This document shows, piece after piece, positions 1-5,916 of a stretch of 5,916 nt of DNA (within the stretch, counting starts at the first letter, position 1; each line of letters starts with the position of its first letter). The notes under the pieces are model-generated. The model was not told the DNA's origin and did not search any database. It saw only the letters and a list, made by a program, of their open reading frames with translations. The stretch spans positions 1-5,916 of the forward strand of contig JAAZAC010000024.1 of assembly GCA_012514545.1 (NCBI GenBank). The letters are read 5' to 3'. The position numbers and the translations under genes were made by a program. This stretch comes from Actinomycetales bacterium. GTDB lineage: Bacteria; Actinomycetota; Actinomycetes; Actinomycetales; Cellulomonadaceae.

Positions 1-1
1 C

Positions 2-1414
2 GAGACGGGCCGGCCGTCGATCATCTCGCTGCGCACGATCATCGGCTGGCCCTCGCCGAACAAGCAGAACACCGGCGCGATCCACGGCTCGGCGCTCGGC
101 ACCGACGAGGTCCGCGCGCTCAAGGAGGTGCTCGGCTTCGACCCGGACCGGACGTTCCAGGTCGAGGACGAGGTCCTCGCGCACGCCCGCGAGGTCGCCG
201 AGCGCGGCGCGGCCGCGCACGCCGAGTGGGACCACGCGTTCGCGCAGTGGCGCGCCGCGCAGCCCGAGCGGGCCGAGCTGTTCGACCGGCTCGCCGCGCG
301 GCGCCTGCCGGCCGGCTGGACCGACGCGCTGCCCGTCTTCCCGGCGGGCAAGGCCGTGGCGACCCGCTCGGCGTCGGGCAAGGTGCTCTCCGCCCTCGCC
401 CCCGTGCTGCCCGAGCTCTGGGGCGGCTCCGCCGACCTCGCCGGCTCGAACAACACGACCATGGAGGGCGAGCCGTCGTTCCTGCCCGAGGGCCGCAGCA
501 CCAAGGCCTTCTCCGGGCACCCCTACGGGCGCACGCTGCACTTCGGCATCCGCGAGCACGCCATGGGCTCGATCCTCAACGGGATCGCGCTGCACGGCGG
601 CACCCGCCCCTACGGCGGCACGTTCCTGGTGTTCAGCGACTACATGCGCCCCGCCGTCCGGCTCGCGGCGCTCATGAAGCTGCCCGTGACGTTCGTCTGG
701 ACGCACGACTCCATCGGCCTCGGCGAGGACGGCCCGACGCACCAGCCGGTCGAGCACCTCGCGGCGCTCCGCGCGATCCCGGGTCTCGACGTCGTGCGCC
801 CCGCGGACGCGAACGAGACCGCCTGGGCGTGGCGCACGATCCTCGAGCGCACGGAGAACCCGGCCGGCCTCGTCCTGACCCGCCAGAACGTGCCGACGTT
901 CGAGCGCGGCGACGGCCCGGCCACGGGCGACACCCTCGCGTCCGCCGAGGGCGTGGTCCGCGGCGCGTACGTCCTCGCCGAGGCGCCGGGCGGCACCCCC
1001 GAGGTGCTCCTGCTCGCCACCGGCAGCGAGGTGCAGCTCGCCCTCGCCGCCCGCGAGCAGCTCGCCGAGGAGGGCATCGCCGCACGGGTCGTGTCGATCC
1101 CGTGCCGCGAGTGGTTCGACGAGCAGGACGCCGCCTACCGCGAGTCCGTCCTGCCCGCCTCCGTCCGCGCGCGCGTCTCCGTGGAGGCGGCCGTGGCGCA
1201 GGGCTGGCGGGAGCTCGTCGGCGACGCCGGCCGCTGCGTGTCGCTCGAGCACTTCGGCGCCTCCGCCGACTACCAGCGGCTCTACACCGAGTTCGGGATC
1301 ACCGCCGAGGCCGTGGTGGCCGCCGCGAAGGCGTCCCTCGCCGACGTGGCCGCCGGCACGGCGACCCCGGGCGGCCCCGCGAAGGACACGAGGGGCGGCA
1401 CCGGCGATCTGTGA
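2..1414 (+). CDS. tkt: Transketolase, C-terminal part (5' end cut by window edge)
   Basis: Transketolase is a cytoplasmic, thiamine-diphosphate enzyme that moves two-carbon ketol units between sugar phosphates in the non-oxidative pentose phosphate pathway. The frame is open from base 2 with no start codon, and 470 residues are visible. The family is usually about 660-700 residues, so roughly 200-230 N-terminal residues, including most of the diphosphate-binding domain, lie upstream. Seen here: the end of domain 1 with GWPSPNKQNTG and HGSALG (His at visible residue 28), then the pyrimidine-binding domain with GGSADLAGSN, HFGIREHAMG (the Glu at bases 554-556 matches the family's cofactor-activating glutamate), THDSIGLGEDGPTHQP and LTRQN. 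The C-terminal domain includes LLATGSEVQLA and ends with EHFGASADYQRLYTEFG. A Gly/Thr/Pro-rich tail of about 24 residues follows. The GTG at 128 is an internal valine codon, since the match continues upstream. tal follows after 63 nt. Identity is very secure. Confidence 0.97.
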   Translation, partial: ETGRPSIISLRTIIGWPSPNKQNTGAIHGSALGTDEVRALKEVLGFDPDRTFQVEDEVLAHAREVAERGAAAHAEWDHAFAQWRAAQPERAELFDRLAARRLPAGWTDALPVFPAGKAVATRSASGKVLSALAPVLPELWGGSADLAGSNNTTMEGEPSFLPEGRSTKAFSGHPYGRTLHFGIREHAMGSILNGIALHGGTRPYGGTFLVFSDYMRPAVRLAALMKLPVTFVWTHDSIGLGEDGPTHQPVEHLAALRAIPGLDVVRPADANETAWAWRTILERTENPAGLVLTRQNVPTFERGDGPATGDTLASAEGVVRGAYVLAEAPGGTPEVLLLATGSEVQLALAAREQLAEEGIAARVVSIPCREWFDEQDAAYRESVLPASVRARVSVEAAVAQGWRELVGDAGRCVSLEHFGASADYQRLYTEFGITAEAVVAAAKASLADVAAGTATPGGPAKDTRGGTGDL

Positions 1415-1423
1415 CGCCCCACC

Positions 1424-1457
1424 GTGCCCCGGCCGCTCGCGACGGCGGCCGGGGCAC
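1424..1457 (+). terminator. GC-rich hairpin between tkt and tal (possible attenuator, weak terminator or mRNA-stabilising stem)
   Basis: GTGCCCCGGCCG at 1424-1435 is the exact reverse complement of CGGCCGGGGCAC at 1446-1457. One more C-G pair (1436/1445) can form, leaving a loop of about 8 nt. The stem starts 9 nt after the tkt stop codon and ends 7 nt before the tal Shine-Dalgarno, so it leaves the ribosome site free. No T-run follows, so it is not a classical intrinsic terminator, although actinobacterial terminators often lack one. The inverted repeat is directly visible. Its role as a partial terminator, processing site or 3' stabiliser is inference. Confidence 0.6.
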
Positions 1458-1464
1458 CGACAGT

Positions 1465-1470
1465 GAGGAG
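1465..1470 (+). promoter_or_regulatory. Ribosome binding site of tal
   Basis: GAGGAG lies 7 nt before the ATG at 1478. This decides the start. The in-frame GTG at 1424 would begin inside the hairpin stem and has no comparable site at the right distance. Confidence 0.8.
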
Positions 1471-1477
1471 CACCGGC

Positions 1478-2617
1478 ATGACCGACCACCGCACGACACC
1501 CGTCGGCGGCGCCCGGCCCCGGGGCGTCGCTCTCCTGGCCGACGCAGGTGTCGCGATCTGGCTCGACGACCTCTCCCGTGAGCTCCTCCCGGACGGGCTC
1601 GCCGAGCTGGTGCGGGACCGGGGCGTCGTCGGGGTGACGACGAACCCGACGATCTTCGCCTCGGCCCTGGCCAAGGGCCACGCGTACGACGCGCAGCTGC
1701 GCGAGCTCGCCGCGGCCGGCGTGGACGCGGACGAGGCGGTCTTCCGCATCACCACCGACGACGTGCGCGCGGCGTGCGACGTCCTCGCGCCCGTGCACGA
1801 GGCCACCGACGGCGTGGACGGCCGCGTGTCCATCGAGGTCGACCCGCGGCTCGCGCGGGACACCGCGGGGACGCTCGCCGCCGCGCGCCGCCTGTGGCGC
1901 ACGGTGGACCGGCCCAACTGCTTCATCAAGATCCCGGCGACCGTCGAGGGCCTGCCCGCGATCACGGCCGCGGTCGCCGAGGGCATCTCGGTCAACGTCA
2001 CCCTGATCTTCTCGCTCGAGCGGTACCGGGCCGTCGTCGACGCCTACCGCCGGGGCCTGGAGCAGGCGCGCGCGGCCGGGCGCGACCTGTCCGGCATCGC
2101 CTCCGTGGCGTCCTTCTTCGTCTCGCGGGTCGACACCGCGGTGGACGCGCGGCTCGACGCCCTCGGCACCGCCGAGGCGGTGGCGCTCCGCGGGTCGATC
2201 GCGATCGCCAACGCGCGGCTCGCCTACCGCCACCACGAAGAGAGCCTGCGGACCCCGCCGTGGCGGGAGCTGCTCGCCGCCGGGGCTCGCCCGCAGCGGC
2301 CGCTGTGGGCCTCCACGGGCGTGAAGGACCCGGCCTACCCGGACACGCTGTACGTCGACCACCTGGTGGCCCCCGGCGTCGTGAGCACGATGCCGCGTGC
2401 GACGCTGGAGGCCGTCGCCGACCACGGCACGGCGGGCGAGGACACGGTGACCGGCGCCTACGACGACGCCGCCGACCGCCTCCGCCGCCTGGCCGGGCTC
2501 GGCGTCGACCTGGACGAGGTGACGGCACGACTGGAGGTCGAGGGCGTGGACAAGTTCGTCGCGAGCTGGGACGAGCTCCTCACGACCGTGCGCGCCGCCC
2601 TGGAGGCGGCCCGGTGA
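1478..2617 (+). CDS. tal: Transaldolase
   Basis: Transaldolase transfers a dihydroxyacetone unit from sedoheptulose-7-phosphate to glyceraldehyde-3-phosphate in the cytoplasm, through a lysine Schiff base. The product is 379 residues, the length of the longer actinobacterial and cyanobacterial single-domain type rather than the ~317-residue E. coli TalB. Motifs seen: AIWLDDLSR (about 26-34, with the conserved Asp), GVTTNPTIF (52-60, a family signature), VSIEVDP (117-123, with the catalytic-site Glu), NCFIKIPAT (147-155, Lys151 is the expected Schiff-base lysine), ISVNVTLIFS (170-179), SFFVSRVD (212-219) and LWASTGVKDP (276-285). The last 20 or so codons also hold the zwf ribosome site. The ATG at 1478 is chosen for its Shine-Dalgarno. 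The stop codon overlaps the zwf start by 4 bp, which suggests translational coupling. There is no sign of the Tal-Pgi fusion known in some bacteria, since the protein ends normally after the C-terminal helix. Confidence 0.96.
   Translation: MTDHRTTPVGGARPRGVALLADAGVAIWLDDLSRELLPDGLAELVRDRGVVGVTTNPTIFASALAKGHAYDAQLRELAAAGVDADEAVFRITTDDVRAACDVLAPVHEATDGVDGRVSIEVDPRLARDTAGTLAAARRLWRTVDRPNCFIKIPATVEGLPAITAAVAEGISVNVTLIFSLERYRAVVDAYRRGLEQARAAGRDLSGIASVASFFVSRVDTAVDARLDALGTAEAVALRGSIAIANARLAYRHHEESLRTPPWRELLAAGARPQRPLWASTGVKDPAYPDTLYVDHLVAPGVVSTMPRATLEAVADHGTAGEDTVTGAYDDAADRLRRLAGLGVDLDEVTARLEVEGVDKFVASWDELLTTVRAALEAAR
2602..2606 (+). promoter_or_regulatory. Ribosome binding site of zwf, inside the end of tal
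   Basis: GGAGG lies 7 nt before the GTG at 2614, within the last codons of tal. It supports this GTG as the zwf start, although the reading frame stays open far upstream. Confidence 0.75.
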
Positions 2618-4167
2618 GCCACGGCGGGTCCGGCGCGCAGGCCGGCGCCCCCGCGAACCCCCTCCGGGACCCCCGCGACCGCCGGCTGCCCCGGATCGCG
2701 GGACCGTGCGGGCTGGTGATCTTCGGCGTCACGGGCGACCTCGCGCGCCGCAAGCTCATGCCGGCGGTGTACGACCTCGCGAACCGCGGCCTGCTCCCCC
2801 CGGGCTTCGCCCTCACGGGGTTCGCGCGCCGGGACTGGGCGGACCAGGACTTCGCCCAGGTCGTGCACGACGCCGTCCAGGAGCACGCGCGGACGCCGTT
2901 CCGCGAGGCCGTGTGGGAGCAGCTCGCCGAGGGCATCCGCTTCGTGCAGGGCGAGTTCGACGACGACGCGGCCTTCGACCGGCTCAGCCGCACCGTCGCC
3001 GAGCTCGACGCCGAGCGCGGTACGGGCGGCAACCACGCGTTCTACCTGTCCGTCCCGCCGCGGGCGTTCCCGCTCGTGTGCCGCCAGCTCGCGCGCTCGG
3101 GCCTCTCGCAGCAGCCCGACGGCGCGTGGCGGCGCGTCGTCGTCGAGAAGCCGTTCGGGCACGACCTGGCCAGCGCGCGCGAGCTCAACGACGTCGTCTC
3201 CGAGGTCTTCACGCCCGAGTCGGTGTTCCGCATCGACCACTACCTGGGCAAGGAGACGGTCCAGAACATGCTGGCGCTGCGGTTCGCCAACCAGCTGTTC
3301 GAGCCGATCTGGAACGCCAACTACGTCGACCACGTGCAGATCACGATGGCCGAGGACATCGGGATCGGCGGCCGGGCCGGGTACTACGACGGCATCGGCG
3401 CGGCCCGCGACGTCATCCAGAACCACCTCCTCCAGCTGCTCGCGCTCACCGCGATGGAGGAGCCCGTCTCCTTCGGTCCGGACGACCTGCGGGCGGAGAA
3501 GGAGAAGGTGCTGTCCGCCGTCCGGCTGCCGAAGGACCTCGCGGCCCACACCGCGCGCGGCCAGTACGCGGCGGGCTGGCAGGGCGGCGAGGAGGTCGTC
3601 GGCTACCTCGACGAGGAGGGCATCGCGCCCGACTCGGTCACCGAGACGTACGCGGCCGTGCGGCTCGACGTCGACACCCGGCGCTGGGCGGGCGTGCCGT
3701 TCTACCTGCGCACGGGCAAGCGGCTCGGGCGCCGGGTCACCGAGGTCGCCGTCGTGTTCAAGAAGGCGCCGCACCTGCCGTTCGAGTCCACGGCCACGCG
3801 CGAGCTCGGCAACAACGCCCTCGTCATCCGCGTGCAGCCCGACGAGGGCGTGACGATCCGGTTCGGCGAGAAGGTCCCGGGCACCTCGATGGAGGTGCGC
3901 GACGTGACCATGGACTTCGGCTACGGGCACGCCTTCACCGAGTCCTCCCCCGAGGCGTACGAGCGGCTCATCCTCGACGTCCTGCTCGGGGACCCGCCGC
4001 TGTTCCCGCGGCAGCGCGAGGTCGAGCTGTCCTGGATGATCCTCGACCCGATCATCGAGTTCTGGGCGACCCAGGGCCGGCCGGAGCCCTACCGCTCCGG
4101 GACGTGGGGGCCGTCGTCGGCGGACGCGATGATGGCGAGGGACGGACGCACGTGGCGGCGGCCGTGA
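2614..4167 (+). CDS. zwf: Glucose-6-phosphate 1-dehydrogenase
   Basis: This enzyme performs the first, NADPH-producing step of the oxidative pentose phosphate pathway, turning glucose-6-phosphate into 6-phosphogluconolactone. With the GTG start the protein has 517 residues, normal for the family. The first 30 or so residues are a Gly/Ala/Pro-rich lead followed by LPRIAGPCGLV. Motifs seen: the Rossmann dinucleotide loop GVTGDLARRK (38-47), GFARRD (69-74, whose arginines fit binding of the NADP 2'-phosphate), VEKPFGHD (177-184), the G6PDH signature RIDHYLGKE (206-214), QNHLLQLL (269-276, whose His271 matches the catalytic histidine of the family) and YLRTGKRL (364-371, substrate lysine). The C-terminal half is complete through PEPYRSGTWGP. 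The start overlaps the tal stop as GTGA, so the two are probably co-translated. opcA, whose product assists this enzyme, follows after 76 nt. NADP preference is inferred from the arginines. Identity is secure. Confidence 0.97.
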   Translation: MSHGGSGAQAGAPANPLRDPRDRRLPRIAGPCGLVIFGVTGDLARRKLMPAVYDLANRGLLPPGFALTGFARRDWADQDFAQVVHDAVQEHARTPFREAVWEQLAEGIRFVQGEFDDDAAFDRLSRTVAELDAERGTGGNHAFYLSVPPRAFPLVCRQLARSGLSQQPDGAWRRVVVEKPFGHDLASARELNDVVSEVFTPESVFRIDHYLGKETVQNMLALRFANQLFEPIWNANYVDHVQITMAEDIGIGGRAGYYDGIGAARDVIQNHLLQLLALTAMEEPVSFGPDDLRAEKEKVLSAVRLPKDLAAHTARGQYAAGWQGGEEVVGYLDEEGIAPDSVTETYAAVRLDVDTRRWAGVPFYLRTGKRLGRRVTEVAVVFKKAPHLPFESTATRELGNNALVIRVQPDEGVTIRFGEKVPGTSMEVRDVTMDFGYGHAFTESSPEAYERLILDVLLGDPPLFPRQREVELSWMILDPIIEFWATQGRPEPYRSGTWGPSSADAMMARDGRTWRRP

Positions 4168-4243
4168 GCGCGGCCCGGCGCGCGGGTCGCGGCGTGGGCT
4201 GCCGCGCGGCCGCCCGCGGGCGCGAGACGACGGGAGGGGCCCG
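4168..4243 (+). other. GC-rich zwf-opcA spacer with potential secondary structure
   Basis: This 76-nt stretch is the longest non-coding gap in the window and is almost entirely G and C. It can form CGCGGC (4188-4193) with GCCGCG (4201-4206) and, outside that, CGCGGG (4181-4186) with CCCGCG (4213-4218). It also holds a 12-bp perfect palindrome at 4211-4222 and two copies of GCGCGGCC (4168-4175, 4204-4211). At this base composition such pairing is expected often by chance. No open frame with a start and ribosome site, promoter or T-run was recognised. Confidence 0.3.
4232..4239 (+). promoter_or_regulatory. Strong ribosome binding site of opcA
   Basis: GGGAGGGG ends 4 nt before the ATG at 4244, and its GGAGG core (4233-4237) is 6 nt from it. 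It is the best-placed, purine-rich site in the window. opcA therefore has its own initiation signal rather than relying on coupling to zwf. Confidence 0.8.
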
Positions 4244-5164
4244 ATGATCGTCGACCTGCCGGAGACGACGACCGGGGAGGTCGCGCGCCGACTCGTCCAC
4301 CTGCGCGAGGAGGGCGGCGCGGTCGCGCTCGGCCGCGTGCTCACGCTCGTCATCGACGCCGACGCCGCGGACGTCGAGGACGCCGTCGCCGTCACGAACG
4401 ACGTCAGCCGCGAGCACCCGATGCGCGTCATCGTCCTGGCGCGGGACGCCGCGACGGGCGCCGGGCCGCGCGTCGACGCCCAGATCCGCGTCGGCGGCGA
4501 CGCCGGGGCGAGCGAGGTCGTGCTGCTGCGGGCGTCCGGCGAGATGCTCGAGCACGCCGACACGCTCGTCGTGCCCCTGCTGCTGCCCGACGCCCCGATC
4601 GTCGTCTGGTGGCCGCGGGAGATCCCCGCGCGGCCCGCCGCGCACCCCATCGGGCAGATGGCGCAGCGGCGGATCACCGACTCGCTCGCGTGCTCCGACC
4701 CCATCGGCACCCTCGAGCGGCTGCGCGACGGCTACACCGACGGCGACACGGACCTCGCGTGGACCCGCCTCACCGTGTGGCGCGGGCTCCTGGCCGCGGC
4801 GTTCGACCTGCCGCCCTACGAGCCGGTGACCGCCGCGCGCATCACGGGCGACGCGTCGCACCCCTCGCTGCACCTGCTCGGCGCGTGGCTCGCCCTCTCC
4901 CTCGACTGCCCCGTGGAGGTGGTGGGCGCGCCCGACGCCGTCGGCATCACCCAGGTGCGCCTCGAGCGGCCGTCCGGGCCCCTCGAGATCGACCGCCCGG
5001 ACGGCCGCCGGGCCACGCTGCGCCACCCGGGCCAGCCCGTGCGCCACCTGGCGATGCCGCTGCGCGAGCTGCGCGAGTGCCTGTCGGAGGACCTGCGGCG
5101 GATGGACGCCGACGAGGTCTACGGCGAGGTGCTCCGCGACGGCCTGGCGAGGGTCCTGCCGTGA
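4244..5164 (+). CDS. opcA: Glucose-6-phosphate dehydrogenase assembly protein OpcA
   Basis: OpcA is not an enzyme of the pathway. In cyanobacteria and actinobacteria it is described as a partner needed for assembly or full activity of G6PDH. The 306-residue product fits the actinobacterial form, and no signal peptide or membrane segment is evident. Features recognised: the N-terminal region with VLTLVIDAD (32-40), REHPMRVIVLARD (57-68, before a strand-rich part), SEVVLLRASGE (90-100), the hydrophobic PLLLPDAPIVVWWP (111-124), IGQMAQRRITDS (136-147) and TDLAWTRLTVWRGLLAAAFD (169-188). Those middle blocks are the most characteristic of the family. The C-terminal half continues to YGEVLRDGLARVLP. 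It has three cysteines (150, 222, 279). The ATG is set by a strong Shine-Dalgarno. The stop overlaps the pgl start by GTGA. Position directly after zwf supports the call. The molecular mechanism cannot be read from the sequence. Confidence 0.93.
   Translation: MIVDLPETTTGEVARRLVHLREEGGAVALGRVLTLVIDADAADVEDAVAVTNDVSREHPMRVIVLARDAATGAGPRVDAQIRVGGDAGASEVVLLRASGEMLEHADTLVVPLLLPDAPIVVWWPREIPARPAAHPIGQMAQRRITDSLACSDPIGTLERLRDGYTDGDTDLAWTRLTVWRGLLAAAFDLPPYEPVTAARITGDASHPSLHLLGAWLALSLDCPVEVVGAPDAVGITQVRLERPSGPLEIDRPDGRRATLRHPGQPVRHLAMPLRELRECLSEDLRRMDADEVYGEVLRDGLARVLP
5149..5153 (+). promoter_or_regulatory. Weak ribosome binding site of pgl, inside the end of opcA
   Basis: GAGGG lies 7 nt before the GTG at 5161. 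It is a shorter match than the opcA or zwf sites, so pgl translation may depend more on ribosomes finishing opcA. Confidence 0.55.
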
Positions 5165-5910
5165 CCGCCCCCGTCGTCGTCGTGCACCCCGACGCGGACG
5201 CCCTGGCCAAGGCCACCGCCGCCCGCCTCCTGCTCCGCCTCCTCGACGCGCAGTCGCTGCACAGCCCCGTGCACGTCGTGCTCACCGGCGGCGGCATGGG
5301 CGGCCGGGTGCTCGCCGAGGTCGCGGCCTCGCCGCTGCGCGACGCGGTCGACTGGTCGGGCGTGCACGTGTGGTGGGGCGACGAGCGGTTCCTGCCCGCG
5401 GGCGACCCCGAGCGCAACGAGACCCAGGCCCGCGCCGCCCTCCTCGACGTGCTCCCGCTGCCCGAGGGGAACGTGCACGCCGTGCCGCCGCACGGGCCCC
5501 ACACGCCGACGCCGGAGGAGGCCGCCGCCGCCTACGCACGCGAGCTGGCCGACCACGCCGCCGACGGCGACGACGCCGGGCCCGAGGTGCCGGCGTTCGA
5601 CCTGCTGCTCCTCGGCGTCGGGCCGGACGGGCACGTCGCCTCGCTCTTTCCCGGCCGCGGCGCCGTGCACGTCGTCGACACGACCACCGTCGCCGTGCAC
5701 GACTCCCCCAAGCCGCCGCCCGAGCGCGTCAGCCTCACGCTGCCGGCCATCGAGGCGGCCGAGGAGGTCTGGCTCGTCGTGTCCGGCGCGGACAAGGCCC
5801 CCGCCGTACGCAGCGCGCTCGCCGGCGCGGACCCCGACGACGTGCCCGCCGCCGCGGTCCGCGGGCGTCGCCGCACGCTCTGGCTGCTCGACGTGGCCGC
5901 CGCCGGGTGA
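5161..5910 (+). CDS. pgl: 6-Phosphogluconolactonase
   Basis: This cytoplasmic hydrolase opens 6-phosphoglucono-1,5-lactone, the Zwf product, to 6-phosphogluconate. It belongs to the DevB/SOL type (NagB-like fold), not the beta-propeller type of E. coli Pgl. The gene has often been labelled devB. The 249-residue length fits. Motifs in order: VVLTGGGMGG (39-48, phosphate-binding loop), VHVWWGDERFLP (68-79), NETQARAALL (86-95), LLLGVGPDGHVASLFP (149-164, in which His158 matches the proposed catalytic histidine), DSPKPPPERVSLTLPAI (181-197) and VVSGADKAPAV (206-216). Completeness of these blocks suggests an active enzyme. The GTG start follows from the 4-bp overlap with opcA and from the protein beginning just before the first beta strand. 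The frame stays open far upstream, inside opcA, but that extension is Arg/Ala/Pro-rich shadow sequence. The window ends 6 nt after the stop, so any terminator or next gene is not visible. Confidence 0.96.
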   Translation: MTAPVVVVHPDADALAKATAARLLLRLLDAQSLHSPVHVVLTGGGMGGRVLAEVAASPLRDAVDWSGVHVWWGDERFLPAGDPERNETQARAALLDVLPLPEGNVHAVPPHGPHTPTPEEAAAAYARELADHAADGDDAGPEVPAFDLLLLGVGPDGHVASLFPGRGAVHVVDTTTVAVHDSPKPPPERVSLTLPAIEAAEEVWLVVSGADKAPAVRSALAGADPDDVPAAAVRGRRRTLWLLDVAAAG

Positions 5911-5916
5911 ACGCCC

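Noticed and set aside
1424..1477. An 18-residue N-terminal extension of tal from the GTG at 1424
   Set aside because: The start would lie in the first base of the hairpin arm, with no good ribosome site upstream. The ATG at 1478 has GAGGAG at 7 nt.
226..1581. A 451-residue plus-strand frame overlapping tkt and the start of tal
   Set aside because: It is a shifted reading of tkt, and the product is Arg/Ala/Pro/Gly-rich with no motifs. The transketolase frame is clearly the coding one.
1282..2001. A 239-residue minus-strand frame across the tkt-tal junction
   Set aside because: Its Ser/Arg/Ala/Thr-rich translation has no recognisable family, and it is antisense to two conserved genes. No ribosome site was evident that would favour it.
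4211..4222. A 12-bp perfect palindrome (CGCCCGCGGGCG) as a possible operator
   Set aside because: In a region nearly all G and C such palindromes arise easily. No second copy or known regulator match was recognised.
2458..4710. A 750-residue open frame on the minus strand, antisense to zwf and opcA
   Set aside because: It spans the well-supported zwf and parts of tal and opcA, and its translation is Arg/Pro/Gly/Ala-rich low-complexity sequence without a recognisable domain. Long antisense frames are expected in DNA this GC-rich because stop codons are rare.
1..5916. The idea of an undescribed biological system in the window
   Set aside because: Every gene belongs to a well-known pentose phosphate family in a gene order known from actinobacteria, with intact motifs and no unexplained coding space. 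Only regulatory details remain open.

Overview
This window holds one co-directional, plus-strand gene cluster for the pentose phosphate pathway. The order is transketolase (3' part only), transaldolase (tal), glucose-6-phosphate dehydrogenase (zwf), the G6PDH assembly protein OpcA (opcA) and 6-phosphogluconolactonase (pgl). The very high G+C, the strong preference for G or C at third codon positions, GTG starts, and the presence of opcA beside a long actinobacterial-type Tal all point to an actinobacterium. A member of the Micrococcales (for example the Cellulomonas/Promicromonospora group) is a plausible guess, but the genus cannot be fixed from the sequence alone.

Layout. Positions 2-1414 encode the last 470 residues of transketolase; its N-terminus lies upstream of the window. 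A 63-nt gap with a strong GC-rich hairpin (12 perfect pairs) separates it from tal (1478-2617). The tal stop and the zwf GTG start overlap by 4 bp (GTGA). zwf (2614-4167) is followed by a 76-nt, very GC-rich spacer and then opcA (4244-5164). opcA overlaps pgl (5161-5910) by another GTGA. Only 6 bases follow pgl. No gap exceeds 300 bases. I found no tRNA, rRNA, CRISPR array, insertion sequence or phage-like gene.

How the genes work together. Zwf oxidises glucose-6-phosphate to 6-phosphogluconolactone and makes NADPH, OpcA supports Zwf assembly or activity, and Pgl hydrolyses the lactone. Transketolase and transaldolase then rearrange the pentose phosphates made later in the pathway. 6-Phosphogluconate dehydrogenase (gnd), the isomerase and epimerase, and glucose-6-phosphate isomerase (pgi) are not in the window. 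All five proteins keep the catalytic motifs I could check, so this looks like an intact, expressed housekeeping operon. I see no previously undescribed system here. The observations worth a second look concern operon-level regulation: the tkt-tal hairpin, the two start/stop overlaps, and the zwf-opcA spacer.
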